Assembly (NCBI RefSeq): GCF_014635705.1
Contig: NZ_BMDI01000003.1
Coordinates: forward strand, 248,001-312,000
DNA: 64,000 bases
DNA from: Oxalicibacterium faecigallinarum
GTDB lineage: Bacteria; Pseudomonadota; Gammaproteobacteria; Burkholderiales; Burkholderiaceae_D
Direction of reading: 5' to 3'
Shown: positions 53,637 through 63,000 of the stretch, one piece after another
Numbering within the stretch: position 1 is the first letter of the stretch
How the letters are laid out: every line of letters starts with the position of its first letter
Program-made: the position numbers and the translations under genes
The notes under the pieces: generated by a model
Told to the model about the DNA's origin: nothing
The model's database searches: none
What the model saw: only the letters and a program-made list of their open reading frames with translations

Positions 53637-55661
53637 TTAGTTTCGCTTGAATCTCGTGCCTTTATCTGTGTGGTCTTTAGATGGTCGTTGCGAGTGGCGA
53701 TTACCATCTCCAGCAGTTTGCCGCATCTTCGCTGCAAATTCCAAATTCTTGTTGATGAATTCTTTCAGCTGACGGTCAGGGGCATTTAGCAAAGCATTTT
53801 GCAAATCTTTCTCTGCTGACGAAAGATAGCGCCGACAGTCGTCCCAAGCTCGTTTTTTTGCCGGGGGAGGCAAGCTTCTGTTCCGCGCAGTATTAGTGCA
53901 CTGTTTGGCTAATCCAATACAAGCGTTGCCTCGAGCCTGTAAGAAATATGGATTATTACGCCACTCTTCATGAACAGAAAATTGCTTGTCAAGAAACTCG
54001 ACTGCAGCTAGATCATCTCCCGACCGACTCAAACCGATCGCAACCTTGCGAACCTCCATCTCTTCGACATATCCTCGGGTCGCAGCAAGGTATAGCCGTC
54101 GACCGATTTGCATGTCGGCACGATTCCTGTGCTCATTCATAGTTAACGCATCAGCAAGACGAGTGAGTGTGTTCGGGGGAAGTTCCGACTCGATCGTTGG
54201 ATGGTTGTTAAGGTGATCCCTGACTAAATCAATATCATCTAGAACAGGTGCAACCTCCGCAAGTAAATGGAGAGCACGGTGGTTGATAGGATCCACAGAC
54301 AAAAGAGCTAAGATTTTTTGCTTCGCTCTTGGAAAATCGCCTAACGATATAGCTTCTTCAATGGACTTATATTCTCGAGCAAGTGCATGTCTCGGATGAG
54401 CTGGAAGTAAACATATAACTTGACTTTCATCGACGTCGAAGCGTGGTGCCGGACATCCCTCGACTTTCATCGAGCGAATGATCGTCGGAATCCCTTGTCC
54501 TTCAGCTTGCGCGAGCTGCAGTCGATTGAGAAACCAAGCGAGACTTTGATTTCGCCATTTGGAAGTGGCTTTCCCCGACCGAAAAATTTCAACGTTGATT
54601 CCTAATGGGAGTGGCCCCGGTGAAACAATCTCGACTCGATCAGAAAAGACGGTCGTACGAGTGGGCTCGTTTAACTCATAGTTACGATGTGCAAGCGCGT
54701 TCACTATGGCTTCTGTCAACGCTTGTTGGGGGTATTTCAGAGCATTAGGGGATTTCTTGTCATTTTTATCATAGGCGACATGACTTTCTACGCCCAATAG
54801 GTCAATCGACCGTTTAGCTTGTTCAACCAAGGTTCCAGACAGTTCGTGCCTTGAGGCGTGTGGTTCAGATCGATCTGTCCCTGGATATATTGATAATAGT
54901 GAATAAGCGCCGGGAATGTGCAACTGAACCTGCCGACCAAAAAGCAAAACAGCAAAATTTCGGGGCCTTAGAACCCCCGTAAGCGGATCACGTCCGCAAA
55001 GCGGTGGAACAAATGGACTTAGGGAATTCGTATCAGAAAGATAAGCATCGATGCCACGGTTTGGATCAAACACGTTCATACGCTGAAGAGCGTCACGTAG
55101 CGCGATAAGATCTAAATCATTCGTTGTAGCGGTAGCGCAAACGCGACGATCCCACGGCTCCGCTTCACCTTTCCTGACTAAAAGTTCTCGCAAGATGCCA
55201 TCACGCGCCTCGCGAGTTTCGCGACTAACTCTGACATAGTGCTTGTTACCTTCGTTGGCTCGCCTGAAAGTGTGAACGTGACTTGTTGCAGGCATAATAA
55301 ATACCAGTACACGTTTAGACTCATCTGGAAGTACTATCTCTTCAACGAGGGGAGTGATTGCTGGAGAAACACGCTCTCTACAGCCAGCCATCACTTTTCC
55401 TTCCACTTCTTTAAGTCGAGCTGCTGTAAGACCTACGGCGGTGACGACAGGGAAACCGTGGCTGTCTTTGCCTTCTTGTGCACCACAGATGACATAACCA
55501 CCACCCAAGTTAGACCAATCGTTAGCAAATGCACTAAGCGTGGCGACGACGTCATCAGTGTCAGCCACGTTTTCTTTCCATTCCACCTGCTCATTCTCTC
55601 TGACCAAAAGCGATTTCAGGTCGACTGCTGAATTTGAATTGTCGTTAAATTGTTGCGTCAT
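53637..55661 (-). CDS. Schlafen-type AlbA_2 domain protein with RecG-like ATPase C-terminal part and helical repeat tail
   Basis: This 674-residue protein begins MTQQFNDNSNSAVDLKSLLV. The first domain (about 15-150) is AlbA_2/Schlafen-like: ENEQVEWKENVADTDDVVAT, AFANDWSNLGGGYVICGAQE and HYVRVSRETREARDGILREL. The middle (about 200-400) resembles the HATPase_c_4 region of so-called ATP-dependent DNA helicase-related proteins: YPQQALTEAIVNALAHRNYE, SDRVEIVSPGPLPLG, then NRLQLAQAEGQGIPTIIRSM. The last 240 residues look like TPR-type helical repeats, ending in a basic tail. Such proteins occur as regulators and in some antiphage systems; the role here is unknown. ATG 55661 is chosen because the AlbA_2 match begins soon after it; the frame extends to 55829. 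Base use is more AT-rich than in the core genes, suggesting transfer. Confidence 0.78.
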   Translation of the reverse strand: MTQQFNDNSNSAVDLKSLLVRENEQVEWKENVADTDDVVATLSAFANDWSNLGGGYVICGAQEGKDSHGFPVVTAVGLTAARLKEVEGKVMAGCRERVSPAITPLVEEIVLPDESKRVLVFIMPATSHVHTFRRANEGNKHYVRVSRETREARDGILRELLVRKGEAEPWDRRVCATATTNDLDLIALRDALQRMNVFDPNRGIDAYLSDTNSLSPFVPPLCGRDPLTGVLRPRNFAVLLFGRQVQLHIPGAYSLLSIYPGTDRSEPHASRHELSGTLVEQAKRSIDLLGVESHVAYDKNDKKSPNALKYPQQALTEAIVNALAHRNYELNEPTRTTVFSDRVEIVSPGPLPLGINVEIFRSGKATSKWRNQSLAWFLNRLQLAQAEGQGIPTIIRSMKVEGCPAPRFDVDESQVICLLPAHPRHALAREYKSIEEAISLGDFPRAKQKILALLSVDPINHRALHLLAEVAPVLDDIDLVRDHLNNHPTIESELPPNTLTRLADALTMNEHRNRADMQIGRRLYLAATRGYVEEMEVRKVAIGLSRSGDDLAAVEFLDKQFSVHEEWRNNPYFLQARGNACIGLAKQCTNTARNRSLPPPAKKRAWDDCRRYLSSAEKDLQNALLNAPDRQLKEFINKNLEFAAKMRQTAGDGNRHSQRPSKDHTDKGTRFKRN

Positions 55662-55981
55662 TGTGAATAGGCAAATGGGGGGGACTACAAGGATGTTACC
55701 AGAGCAATCCAATTTGCCATGTAATCCCATGCTTTGGAAGAAAATCTTTGTATCCGAGCAACGAAGAGTTGGAAATTGTGCAGGGAAACAGTGCATGAAG
55801 AGCTTTCTAAGCTCTTGATGTACCGACAAAACGTGAAGGAATTCAAACAGTTAGATGGCCCGTTGAAAAACTGGGCCATTTTTTATGGTAGGTCGAGGAA
55901 CAGTCCAGATGTTCTCACGATGTTGGAAGGTGTAAATGGACTGTATACACACCAATGGGCGATTCCAACACCTTGTTTGGA
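55662..55981. other. Gap between the Schlafen-like gene and the ars operon; orphan terminator and repeats
   Basis: No gene is convincing. A terminator at 55855-55884 has no gene before it on the plus strand. Around 55922-55974 are interleaved inverted repeats (GTTGGAA with TTCCAAC; AAGGTGT with ACACCTT). A plus-strand frame from 55734 reads through the terminator and looks non-coding. The region could be the scar of an insertion or rearrangement. Confidence 0.4.
55855..55884 (+). terminator. Orphan Rho-independent terminator
   Basis: ATGGCCC (55855-55861) pairs with GGGCCAT (55873-55879), followed by T6. No plus-strand gene ends nearby. Confidence 0.75.
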
Positions 55982-56009
55982 ATGTCCGCTTTCGACCCAA
56001 AGCAGACAT
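55982..56009. repeat. 28-bp imperfect palindromic repeat, left copy flanking the ars operon
   Basis: ATGTCCGCTTT (55982-55992), spacer CGACCC, AAAGCAGACAT (55999-56009): 10 of 11 positions pair. A related 28-bp copy lies at 58793-58820 after arsH (22 of 28 identical). Confidence 0.7.
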
Positions 56010-56022
56010 AGTCCTTGCATCA

Positions 56023-56049
56023 ATTCAATATTTCAACTAATCTTGAATT
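56023..56049 (+). promoter_or_regulatory. Putative ArsR operator upstream of arsR
   Basis: TTCAA-CTAATC-TTGAA (56032-56047) is centred in a longer dyad, ATTCAA (56023-56028) with TTGAAT (56043-56048). AT-rich TTCAA/TTGAA dyads just before arsR are the usual ArsR/SmtB site. It lies 22 bases before the ATG. Confidence 0.6.
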
Positions 56050-56070
56050 AATACTTCAAGGATTATTGAA

Positions 56071-56409
56071 ATGACCCCTAAATCGGTTGTTGCCGCACTT
56101 GGCGCATTGGCGCAGGAAACACGTCTTGGCGTGTTCCGTCTCTTGGTACAGGCGGGCCCTACTGGACTATCTGCATCTCAGATTGCAGAAGGCGTCGGCA
56201 TTGCCCCGTCCCTGCTGTCCTTCCATCTCAAAGAGCTTTTGCACGCTGACTTGGTTACGCAGGTTCGTGAAGGTCGCTCACTCATCTATGCAGCGAACTT
56301 CAGCGCAATGAATGGACTGCTTGGATACCTGACCGAAAACTGCTGCGGTGGCAATCCATGTTCGCCTGACTCAAAGCTCGCCTGTTCAACGGAAGGCGGT
56401 TGCGCGTAA
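56071..56409 (+). CDS. arsR: ArsR-family arsenic-responsive repressor
   Basis: This 112-residue winged-helix repressor lies first in the ars operon. The HTH is GLSASQIAEGVGIAPSLLSF, followed by HLKELLHADLVTQVREGRSL (wing). It lacks the ELCVCDL metal motif of the E. coli type. Instead Cys91, Cys92 and Cys97 (ENCCGGNPCSPD) plus Cys105 and Cys111 lie at the C-terminus, the arrangement of the Acidithiobacillus-type ArsR that binds As(III) with three C-terminal cysteines. It probably represses itself and the three downstream genes through the dyad at 56023-56048. Confidence 0.93.
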   Translation: MTPKSVVAALGALAQETRLGVFRLLVQAGPTGLSASQIAEGVGIAPSLLSFHLKELLHADLVTQVREGRSLIYAANFSAMNGLLGYLTENCCGGNPCSPDSKLACSTEGGCA

Positions 56410-56491
56410 TCAGCGCCGGTCACATTCAATCTGCACTATCCATTCGCCAGTGTGCATTTGCACGCTGTTTTACACGCCCATAAGGAAAATC

Positions 56492-56998
56492 ATGTCGAAT
56501 CACCCGTTCAACGTTTTGTTTCTCTGTACCGGCAACTCTGCACGCTCCATCATGGCCGAAGCCCTTGTGACGACCATGGGTCATGGTCAATTCAAAGGTT
56601 ACAGCGCTGGAAGCGACCCGAAAGGCACCGTCAACCCGTTCACCATCGAACAGTTAGAGAAGGCAGGCTATTCATCTGACAATCTCCGCAGCAAAAGCTG
56701 GGATGAGTTCGCTGGCCCTGACGCACCGCATATGGACTTCATCATCACGGTTTGCGACAACGCTGCTGGTGAGGTTTGTCCAGTATGGCCTGGTCATCCC
56801 GCATCGGCACATTGGGGCTTCGAAGACCCGGCAGCCGTAGAAGGTAGCGATGAAGATAAACGGGCTGCATTCGAGCGCATCTTCAAGCAAATCATGGCCC
56901 GCATGAACGCGTTTGTCAGCCTGCCGCATAACATGCTGGAGAAGCACGCCATCCATCAGGAAATTCAGAAAATTGGCGCAACGCCTGTAGTTGGCTAA
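56492..56998 (+). CDS. arsC: Arsenate reductase, low-molecular-weight phosphatase type
   Basis: This 168-residue enzyme reduces As(V) to As(III). It starts MSNHPFNVLFLCTGNSARSI with the P-loop CTGNSAR of the LMW-PTP superfamily. FIITVCDNAAGEVCPVWPGH carries the cysteines of the resolving step, and HWGFEDPAAVEGSDEDKRAA is the family's FDDP-like region. ATG 56492 has AAGGA 6 bases upstream; the longer frame from 56348 overlaps arsR. ACR3 follows 7 bases after the stop. Confidence 0.94.
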   Translation: MSNHPFNVLFLCTGNSARSIMAEALVTTMGHGQFKGYSAGSDPKGTVNPFTIEQLEKAGYSSDNLRSKSWDEFAGPDAPHMDFIITVCDNAAGEVCPVWPGHPASAHWGFEDPAAVEGSDEDKRAAFERIFKQIMARMNAFVSLPHNMLEKHAIHQEIQKIGATPVVG

Positions 56999-57005
56999 GG
57001 ATGGG

Positions 57006-58046
57006 ATGATGGGAAGCTTCGAACGATACCTGACGGTGTGGGTTGGCTTGTGCATCGTTGCAGGTGTCATCCTTGGGAAGCTCTTCCCATCCGTGTTTCA
57101 ACTCGTCGCGCAGATGGAAGTCGCACAGGTCAATCTGCCTGTCGGACTTCTTATCTGGGTAATGATTATTCCGATGCTGGTCAAAATCGATTTCTCTGCG
57201 CTATCGCAGGTGAAAAGTCATTGGCGTGGCATTGGTGTAACGCTGGTCGTCAACTGGTTAGTTAAACCGTTCTCGATGGCCTTGTTGGGTTGGCTCTTCA
57301 TCCGGCACGTGTTCGCTGGTTGGCTGCCCGCAGACCAGATTGATAGCTACATTGCAGGACTCATCTTGCTTGCCGCTGCGCCGTGTACCGCGATGGTGTT
57401 TGTATGGAGTCAGCTATGCAAAGGTGACCCATACTTCACGCTGTCGCAGGTAGCGCTGAATGACTCCATCATGATTGTGGCTTTCGCACCGTTGGTCGCG
57501 TTGTTACTCGGCATGGCATCCATTACGGTGCCGTGGGATACCCTTATTACGTCGGTCGGCCTGTACATCATCCTGCCGGTTGTTCTGGCGCAGTTGTTTC
57601 GTAAGGCACTGCTCAGGCAAGGACCAGATGCCTTGACTAAGGTGAGCCAGCAGTTGGGACCGTTCTCGATAGCGGCCCTGTTGCTGACGCTGGTGTTGCT
57701 GTTTGCTTTCCAAGGTGAAGCGATAACCGAACAACCGCTGGTTATCGGCATCCTTGCCATCCCCATCCTGATTCAGGTCTTCCTGAATTCAGGACTGGCT
57801 TACATACTAAACCGCAAGCTGGGTGTGGCGCATTGTGTCGCAGGGCCATCTAGTCTCATCGGTGCATCGAACTTCTTTGAGCTATCCGTTGCGACCGCAA
57901 TTAGTCTCTTCGGCTTCCAATCAGGTGCGGCACTCGCGACCGTGGTCGGTGTGTTGATTGAAGTACCAGTCATGCTGCTCGTCGTCGGCATCGTCAATCG
58001 GTCTCAGAGTTGGTACCAAGCAGGTGTGACAAGTAATGGGAAATGA
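57006..58046 (+). CDS. acr3: ACR3-type arsenite efflux permease
   Basis: This 346-residue membrane protein with about ten TM segments exports As(III). It begins MMGSFERYLTVWVGLCIVAG, and the conserved Cys lies in ILLAAAPCTAMVFVWSQLCK, followed by GDPYFTLSQVALNDSIMIVA, hallmark ACR3 segments. AAGGA lies 4-8 bases before ATG 57006; the next ATG at 57009 is an alternative, and a TTG at 56991 overlaps arsC. ArsH follows 6 bases after its stop. Confidence 0.94.
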   Translation: MMGSFERYLTVWVGLCIVAGVILGKLFPSVFQLVAQMEVAQVNLPVGLLIWVMIIPMLVKIDFSALSQVKSHWRGIGVTLVVNWLVKPFSMALLGWLFIRHVFAGWLPADQIDSYIAGLILLAAAPCTAMVFVWSQLCKGDPYFTLSQVALNDSIMIVAFAPLVALLLGMASITVPWDTLITSVGLYIILPVVLAQLFRKALLRQGPDALTKVSQQLGPFSIAALLLTLVLLFAFQGEAITEQPLVIGILAIPILIQVFLNSGLAYILNRKLGVAHCVAGPSSLIGASNFFELSVATAISLFGFQSGAALATVVGVLIEVPVMLLVVGIVNRSQSWYQAGVTSNGK

Positions 58047-58052
58047 CATGAC

Positions 58053-58787
58053 ATGACAAACAGCAATCCAGACCTACCCAACGTATCGTCTCAACTCGAC
58101 ACCCCCACACATGCGCAGTTAAATGCATCGGGCGTATCCACACATCCGCCGCGCATTCTGCTGCTGTATGGCTCGCTTCGTGAGCGTTCATATAGCAAGT
58201 TGCTGACGCTGGAAGCGGAGAGAATCCTCAAACACTTTGGTGCCGAAACAAGAGTCTTCGACCCGGCGGGTCTGCCGATGGTCGATAGCTGCCCAGCAGA
58301 CCATCCAAAAGTGCAGGAACTGCGCAACCTGTCTGCATGGTCTGAAGGTCAGGTCTGGTGCAGTCCCGAACGTCATGGCGCAATGACAGGTGTCTTCAAA
58401 TCGCAGATTGATTGGTTGCCCCTTGAGGTCGGCAGCATCCGCCCTACGCAAGGGCGAACACTGGCAGTGATGCAAGTGAGCGGTGGCAGCCAATCCTTCA
58501 ACGCTGTCAATCAGTTGCGTGTGCTTGGCCGCTGGATGCGCATGGTTACTATCCCGAACCAAAGTTCAGTTGCCAAGGCATTCGAAGAGTTCGATGAGGC
58601 TGGACGAATGAAGCCTTCCAGTTACTACGACAGATTGGTCGATGTGATGGAAGAGCTGTACAAGTTCACGCTGCTTGTTCGCGACCGCTCGGATTACTTG
58701 ACTGACCGATACAGCGAACGTAATGCAGAACAAGAGAAGCAACGAGCCGCATTGGCAGCCAATGCCATGAGTCACGAAACGGAATAA
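58053..58787 (+). CDS. arsH: ArsH NADPH-dependent FMN reductase
   Basis: This 244-residue flavoprotein oxidises trivalent organoarsenicals and confers resistance to them. Marks are [20 protein letters not shown] (FMN phosphate loop), [20 protein letters not shown] and [20 protein letters not shown]. The N-terminal 45 residues are poorly conserved, as is usual. It is the last gene of arsR-arsC-acr3-arsH. The second 28-bp palindromic repeat begins 6 bases after the stop. Confidence 0.94.
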   Translation: MTNSNPDLPNVSSQLDTPTHAQLNASGVSTHPPRILLLYGSLRERSYSKLLTLEAERILKHFGAETRVFDPAGLPMVDSCPADHPKVQELRNLSAWSEGQVWCSPERHGAMTGVFKSQIDWLPLEVGSIRPTQGRTLAVMQVSGGSQSFNAVNQLRVLGRWMRMVTIPNQSSVAKAFEEFDEAGRMKPSSYYDRLVDVMEELYKFTLLVRDRSDYLTDRYSERNAEQEKQRAALAANAMSHETE

Positions 58788-58792
58788 TCTGC

Positions 58793-58820
58793 ATGTCCGC
58801 TTTTGGCCGAAAGACGACAT
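58793..58820. repeat. 28-bp imperfect palindromic repeat, right copy flanking the ars operon
   Basis: It begins ATGTCCGCTTT like the left copy and ends AAAGACGACAT. It is identical to the left copy at 22 of 28 positions and is self-complementary at 9 of 11. Confidence 0.6.
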
Positions 58821-58851
58821 CTACTCCTGACCAAACGGGCGCCAATGTATC

Positions 58852-59778
58852 TCATTCGATCATCCGAAGCTTTAATTGCTCTACGGCCTCGCGCGAAACG
58901 TTCCAACTTGTTTCGCTGTGAAGCAAGCGGATATGCCAGTTACTGCTTGGACGACGAACCAAATCTCGAACTGCCTTGACGCGCACAATGGCACTCCGAT
59001 GAATGCGCATGAATGCATTACCTGACAGAATAGATTCCCAATCTTTGATGGGGCGCGAATCCGGCAAGAATGATGCATGTTCGGCAAGAAGCACTTCACT
59101 CACATTACGGCGTGCGCGGATCGCAATGATGCTGGTCAAAGGAACACCGTGTAAGTCGCCGCCATTGCGCAGATAAATCAATTCAGGGAAATAGTCGGCC
59201 TGTCGGTTTCTGATGATGTTGCGAGGATTATGCAACGCAATTGCCAGCAGTTCGGCACATGCAAACATGGCGCTGACCACGTCATTACTCCATTGCGTTT
59301 GACGCTTGGTCGCATCGAATCCGAACAATCCACGTAATTGACCATTGCGCATCAACGGGAGACATAACACGCTCTTGTTCCCTTGCCGAATAAATTCAGC
59401 CTGAAGCGCCTCACAATCAGATGGCATGTCGTACACGTCCGTGAATGCAACAGCATTTCCAGCTAATGCTTCGGTGTGCAAACTGCCCAATAAGGAGACT
59501 GGCGCGTTCTGCAGGTCTTGCACATGCGCAGACACACCGCGGCGCACCCATTCATGTGTGTTGCGGAAAAGCGCTAACGACGCATCGTATTCGATGACGT
59601 ACACCCGGTCGGCAGCCCCCATTCTTCCAAGCATCTGCAGTACGGATGCCAATGCTTCATTTAATGGGCCTTTGAGCAATTCACGGGCAACCAAATGGGG
59701 CCATTCATTCGCAGCCGTACCGACAGGCTCTGGCGTCGATATCTGAAAAGAAGTTTGCGGCAACGATGTATTAGGCAT
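58852..59778 (-). CDS. GAF-LytTR transcription regulator
   Basis: This 308-residue protein has a GAF domain (about residues 20-185; FTDVYDMPSDCEALQAEFIR and SVLCLPLMRNGQLRGLFGFD) and a C-terminal LytTR DNA-binding domain (about 200-305; FPELIYLRNGGDLHGVPLTS, then SGNAFMRIHRSAIVRVKAVR). There is no receiver domain, so the GAF domain is probably the sensory input. ATG 59778 is chosen: the frame extends to 59883 but has no conserved sequence there. It is divergent from the autotransporter gene; a direct repeat in between (59866-59898) looks like its site. Its link to the convergent ars operon is probably by chance. Confidence 0.85.
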   Translation of the reverse strand: MPNTSLPQTSFQISTPEPVGTAANEWPHLVARELLKGPLNEALASVLQMLGRMGAADRVYVIEYDASLALFRNTHEWVRRGVSAHVQDLQNAPVSLLGSLHTEALAGNAVAFTDVYDMPSDCEALQAEFIRQGNKSVLCLPLMRNGQLRGLFGFDATKRQTQWSNDVVSAMFACAELLAIALHNPRNIIRNRQADYFPELIYLRNGGDLHGVPLTSIIAIRARRNVSEVLLAEHASFLPDSRPIKDWESILSGNAFMRIHRSAIVRVKAVRDLVRRPSSNWHIRLLHSETSWNVSREAVEQLKLRMIE

Positions 59779-59865
59779 GTAAAAAAGATGAGTTGACGCT
59801 CGCCCATTTGACAGACCTTCTGACGGTAGATGAAGCGCAGCGCGAAACAATAATACAACGTGTGC

Positions 59866-59898
59866 ATGCAATTTGTCCGTCATGGATGCAATTCGTCC
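59866..59898 (+). promoter_or_regulatory. Tandem direct repeat, likely LytTR binding site
   Basis: ATGCAATTTGTCC (59866-59878) and ATGCAATTCGTCC (59886-59898) are identical at 12 of 13 positions and spaced 20 bp start to start, two helical turns. The TTTGTC/TTCGTC core matches that of AlgR-type LytTR sites. Two more ATGCAA copies follow at 59925 and 59938. Confidence 0.6.
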
Positions 59899-60002
59899 TC
59901 ACCTTATGGTGTTGGAATTTCTTTGATGCAAAAATCGATGCAAAGGAAGTTTGGCAGTACCAGCCAGCTTTGTTATCGATACATGTGTCCAGGGAGGACC
60001 TG

Positions 60003-63000
60003 ATGAACCGTTCATTCAAATCTATCTTCAATCGCCGGACTGGGGTCTGGCAAGTCGCTTCGGAAAACACCCGCCATGCCGGAAAGACCGGCAATTCGGT
60101 CCGCAAGTCTGTCGCCTTGCTTGTACTTGGCATGTCTGTCGGTGCATCGGCGATGGCGCAGATATTCACGATTGATGGCGGGCAAACGGTCTCTGTGCCA
60201 TCAGTTGGTCAGCCATCGCCGTGGCATGGCGGAGATATTCTTTATGTCGGTTATTCTGGGGCCGGTACGCTCAATATTGAAAACGGCGGACAAGTAACGA
60301 GCGGCAGTGCATTTTTGGGTAATCAAAGTGGAAGCCAGGGCACGGTAACCGTGACTGGCCCCCAAGCTGTTTGGGAAAGCTCGGGTGTTATTTCTGTCGG
60401 TGATGCGGGCACAGGAACACTGACCATTGAAAATGGCGGCAGAGTAGAAAGCGGCGCTGGTTTTATTGGATATTCAAGCACTGCCAGTAGCGGTACTGTC
60501 GTTGTGACAGGCGCAGGTTCTACATGGAACGCCTCAACTCTAAGACTTGGCATTTACGGAGCGAGCATATTGACTATTGAAGATGGTGGAACAGTGAGTG
60601 CAGCCGACACCATTCTGGCACGCTACGAAGACAGTGTGAGCACGCTTTATCTCAACGGTAACAGCACCGATGGTCGAGGTGTACTTCAAACCGGTCAACT
60701 TATAAAAGCACTGGGTACCGCCAACGTCACGATCGATGGCGGCGTATTACGCGCAACGGCTGATCAAGCAAATTATTTCTACAATTTTGATAATGGCTCC
60801 ATCACACTTGCCGGTGATGGCTTGTTCTTTGATACCAATGGTCGTGACGTTGGTATCAACGTCGCTACCTTCACGACATCCACGCCTGATACAGGCATCC
60901 TGACCAAACAAGGTGCAGGCACCCTCACGCTTAACGGCAACAGTGCGGGTGTGCTGCAAGACATCGTGGTGCAGGAAGATACTCTGGTCATCAATGGCGA
61001 AATCAGTAATACGTTTACACAAATTGATTACACCGGTGGCGACACCGACAAGACAGCAACGCTGATCGTGAGCGGCCCGGCAGCCAAACTGGACACTCAC
61101 GCGCTCGTTGCGGGTGATGCCGGCACTGGCTCACTGATTATCGAGAATCAGGCACATGTCATCGCTGTTTCCTACACGACTGCTGGTGATGACGTCGGTA
61201 GTGAGGGGCATATCACGGTGACAGGTGGTGGCACCATTCTGGATACGGGTTTTCTATACAGCGGTTACCGTGGCAAGGGCACGATTGAAATCAAGAATGG
61301 CGCACATGTTCTGAATCGTAACTGGGCTTTTATCGGTTACGAGGATACAGGTGCTATAACGGTCACTGGACACGGCTCTCGTTTGGAAAATGGAGCGGGT
61401 ATCTATGTTGGTGATTATGCCGATGGCACACTCACCATCGCAGATGGCGGTGTCGTCACAAATGCTGTGTGGGGGTATGTTGGTCATGCGGCCAATGCGA
61501 CTGCTGTTGCCACAGTAACGGGTGCCAATTCGCTCTGGGAAAACGGGCTGGAACTTTACATCGGCTTTGACGATACGGCTACCGGCACACTCAATATCGA
61601 AGATGGCGGCAAGGTAAAAAACACGACGGGTTATGTTGGCTATGCGGAAGACGCTACGGGCACGGTAAATGTGAACGGTATCAACTCGGCGTGGGAAAAT
61701 GCGGGCCCGCTCTATGTTGGTCTTTATGGTTCCGGTACGCTCAATGTTAGCCAAGGAGGCAGCGTCAGTAATACTTATGGATATGTAGGCGCTACCATTG
61801 GCGGGGTCAGTTCAGCGACCGTTACCGGTGCAGGATCGAACTGGACTAACTCACTTCGCTTGTACGTCGGCGATAGCGGGATTGGCACGCTAAACATAGA
61901 GGACGGTGGCAAGGTATCAGCCGAGAATGTCCACATGGCGGCAAGTCTTTCAGCCAACGGCACATTGAATCTCAATGGAACAGCGGGCGCGCGCGGTATT
62001 CTTGCAACGGGCTACTTTGAAAAAGGTTCTGGCACGGCGACATTCAATTGGGATGGCGGTATCGTGCAAGCAACCAGCGTAAGCGCTTTTGGTGATTTCT
62101 TTCATCGATTTTCAGCAGGTGACGTTACGATTGGCAGTAACGGTGCCTTCTTCGATACCCAAGGTTTTAATACTGCTATTCAAACAACAGGTGTATTGAG
62201 TGGCATGGGTGGCTTGACCAAGATGGGCAGTGCCACACTAAGCATTGCAGGTGGCAATACCTATGGCGGCAACACAACCGTTTCTGCTGGTGTGCTGCGC
62301 TTCGACACCTACGACCAGATTGCAGGCCAGACACTGGGCATTGGTGCCGTCAATCCATCCAGCTACGGGCAACTGGATGTGACTGGCGTTGCCACCTTCA
62401 ACGAAGGTGCCAGTATCGATGTGGATGTCGCGTCGCCACTCACCCCTGCTTTGGCTGTCGGTGATGTGCTCACTGGCGTCATCACGGCGGGTACCTTGCA
62501 TGCCAATGGATTTACCGTTACCGACAATTCTGCCTTATTCAATTTCCTTGCCGTGCAAAACGACCAGTCGGTCGACTTGCGCATCGTGGCAAGCAGCGCC
62601 ACCGGCATCCGTGAGGCGGTGATCGAGCAAGGTCAGTGGTTTGCATTGGGAGCGGCCGATGTACTGGACATTAATCTCTATAACGGCGCGACTGGGGATA
62701 TGGGCACGGTGATTGCTGCTCTCGGACTGTTATCAAACAATCGTGATATCGCGCGTGCGGCTGCCCAAACACTTCCCGTCATCTCGGGCAATGCTGCCAT
62801 TGAGGGCACCTTGTCCACCTTCCAGAAGCTGGTGCAGAACCGTAATGGCGGTAATAGCGGCACAACAGGACTGGCTTCTGGCGATGCGCTCTTGAACAAG
62901 AATGCGTGGGGCAAGGTCTTTGGCTCGCGTGCGGAGCAGGATAGCCGTAGCGGTGCGGCCGGATTCAAGGCAGATACGTGGGGTCTGGCGCTGGGCGCCG

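Noticed and set aside
55734-56051. 105-codon plus-strand frame before arsR
   Set aside because: It runs through an intrinsic terminator and the ars flanking palindrome, has no ribosome binding site and resembles no protein.
56348-56491. Upstream start for arsC
   Set aside because: It overlaps arsR, and the conserved P-loop start together with AAGGA supports 56492.
59793-60002. Upstream in-frame extension of the autotransporter
   Set aside because: The extended signal peptide motif and a strong ribosome binding site place the start at 60003; the extension covers the direct repeats thought to be regulatory.
60250-62050. CRISPR-like or DNA tandem repeat
   Set aside because: The repetition is at protein level inside the autotransporter passenger, with degenerate DNA and no constant repeat-spacer pattern.
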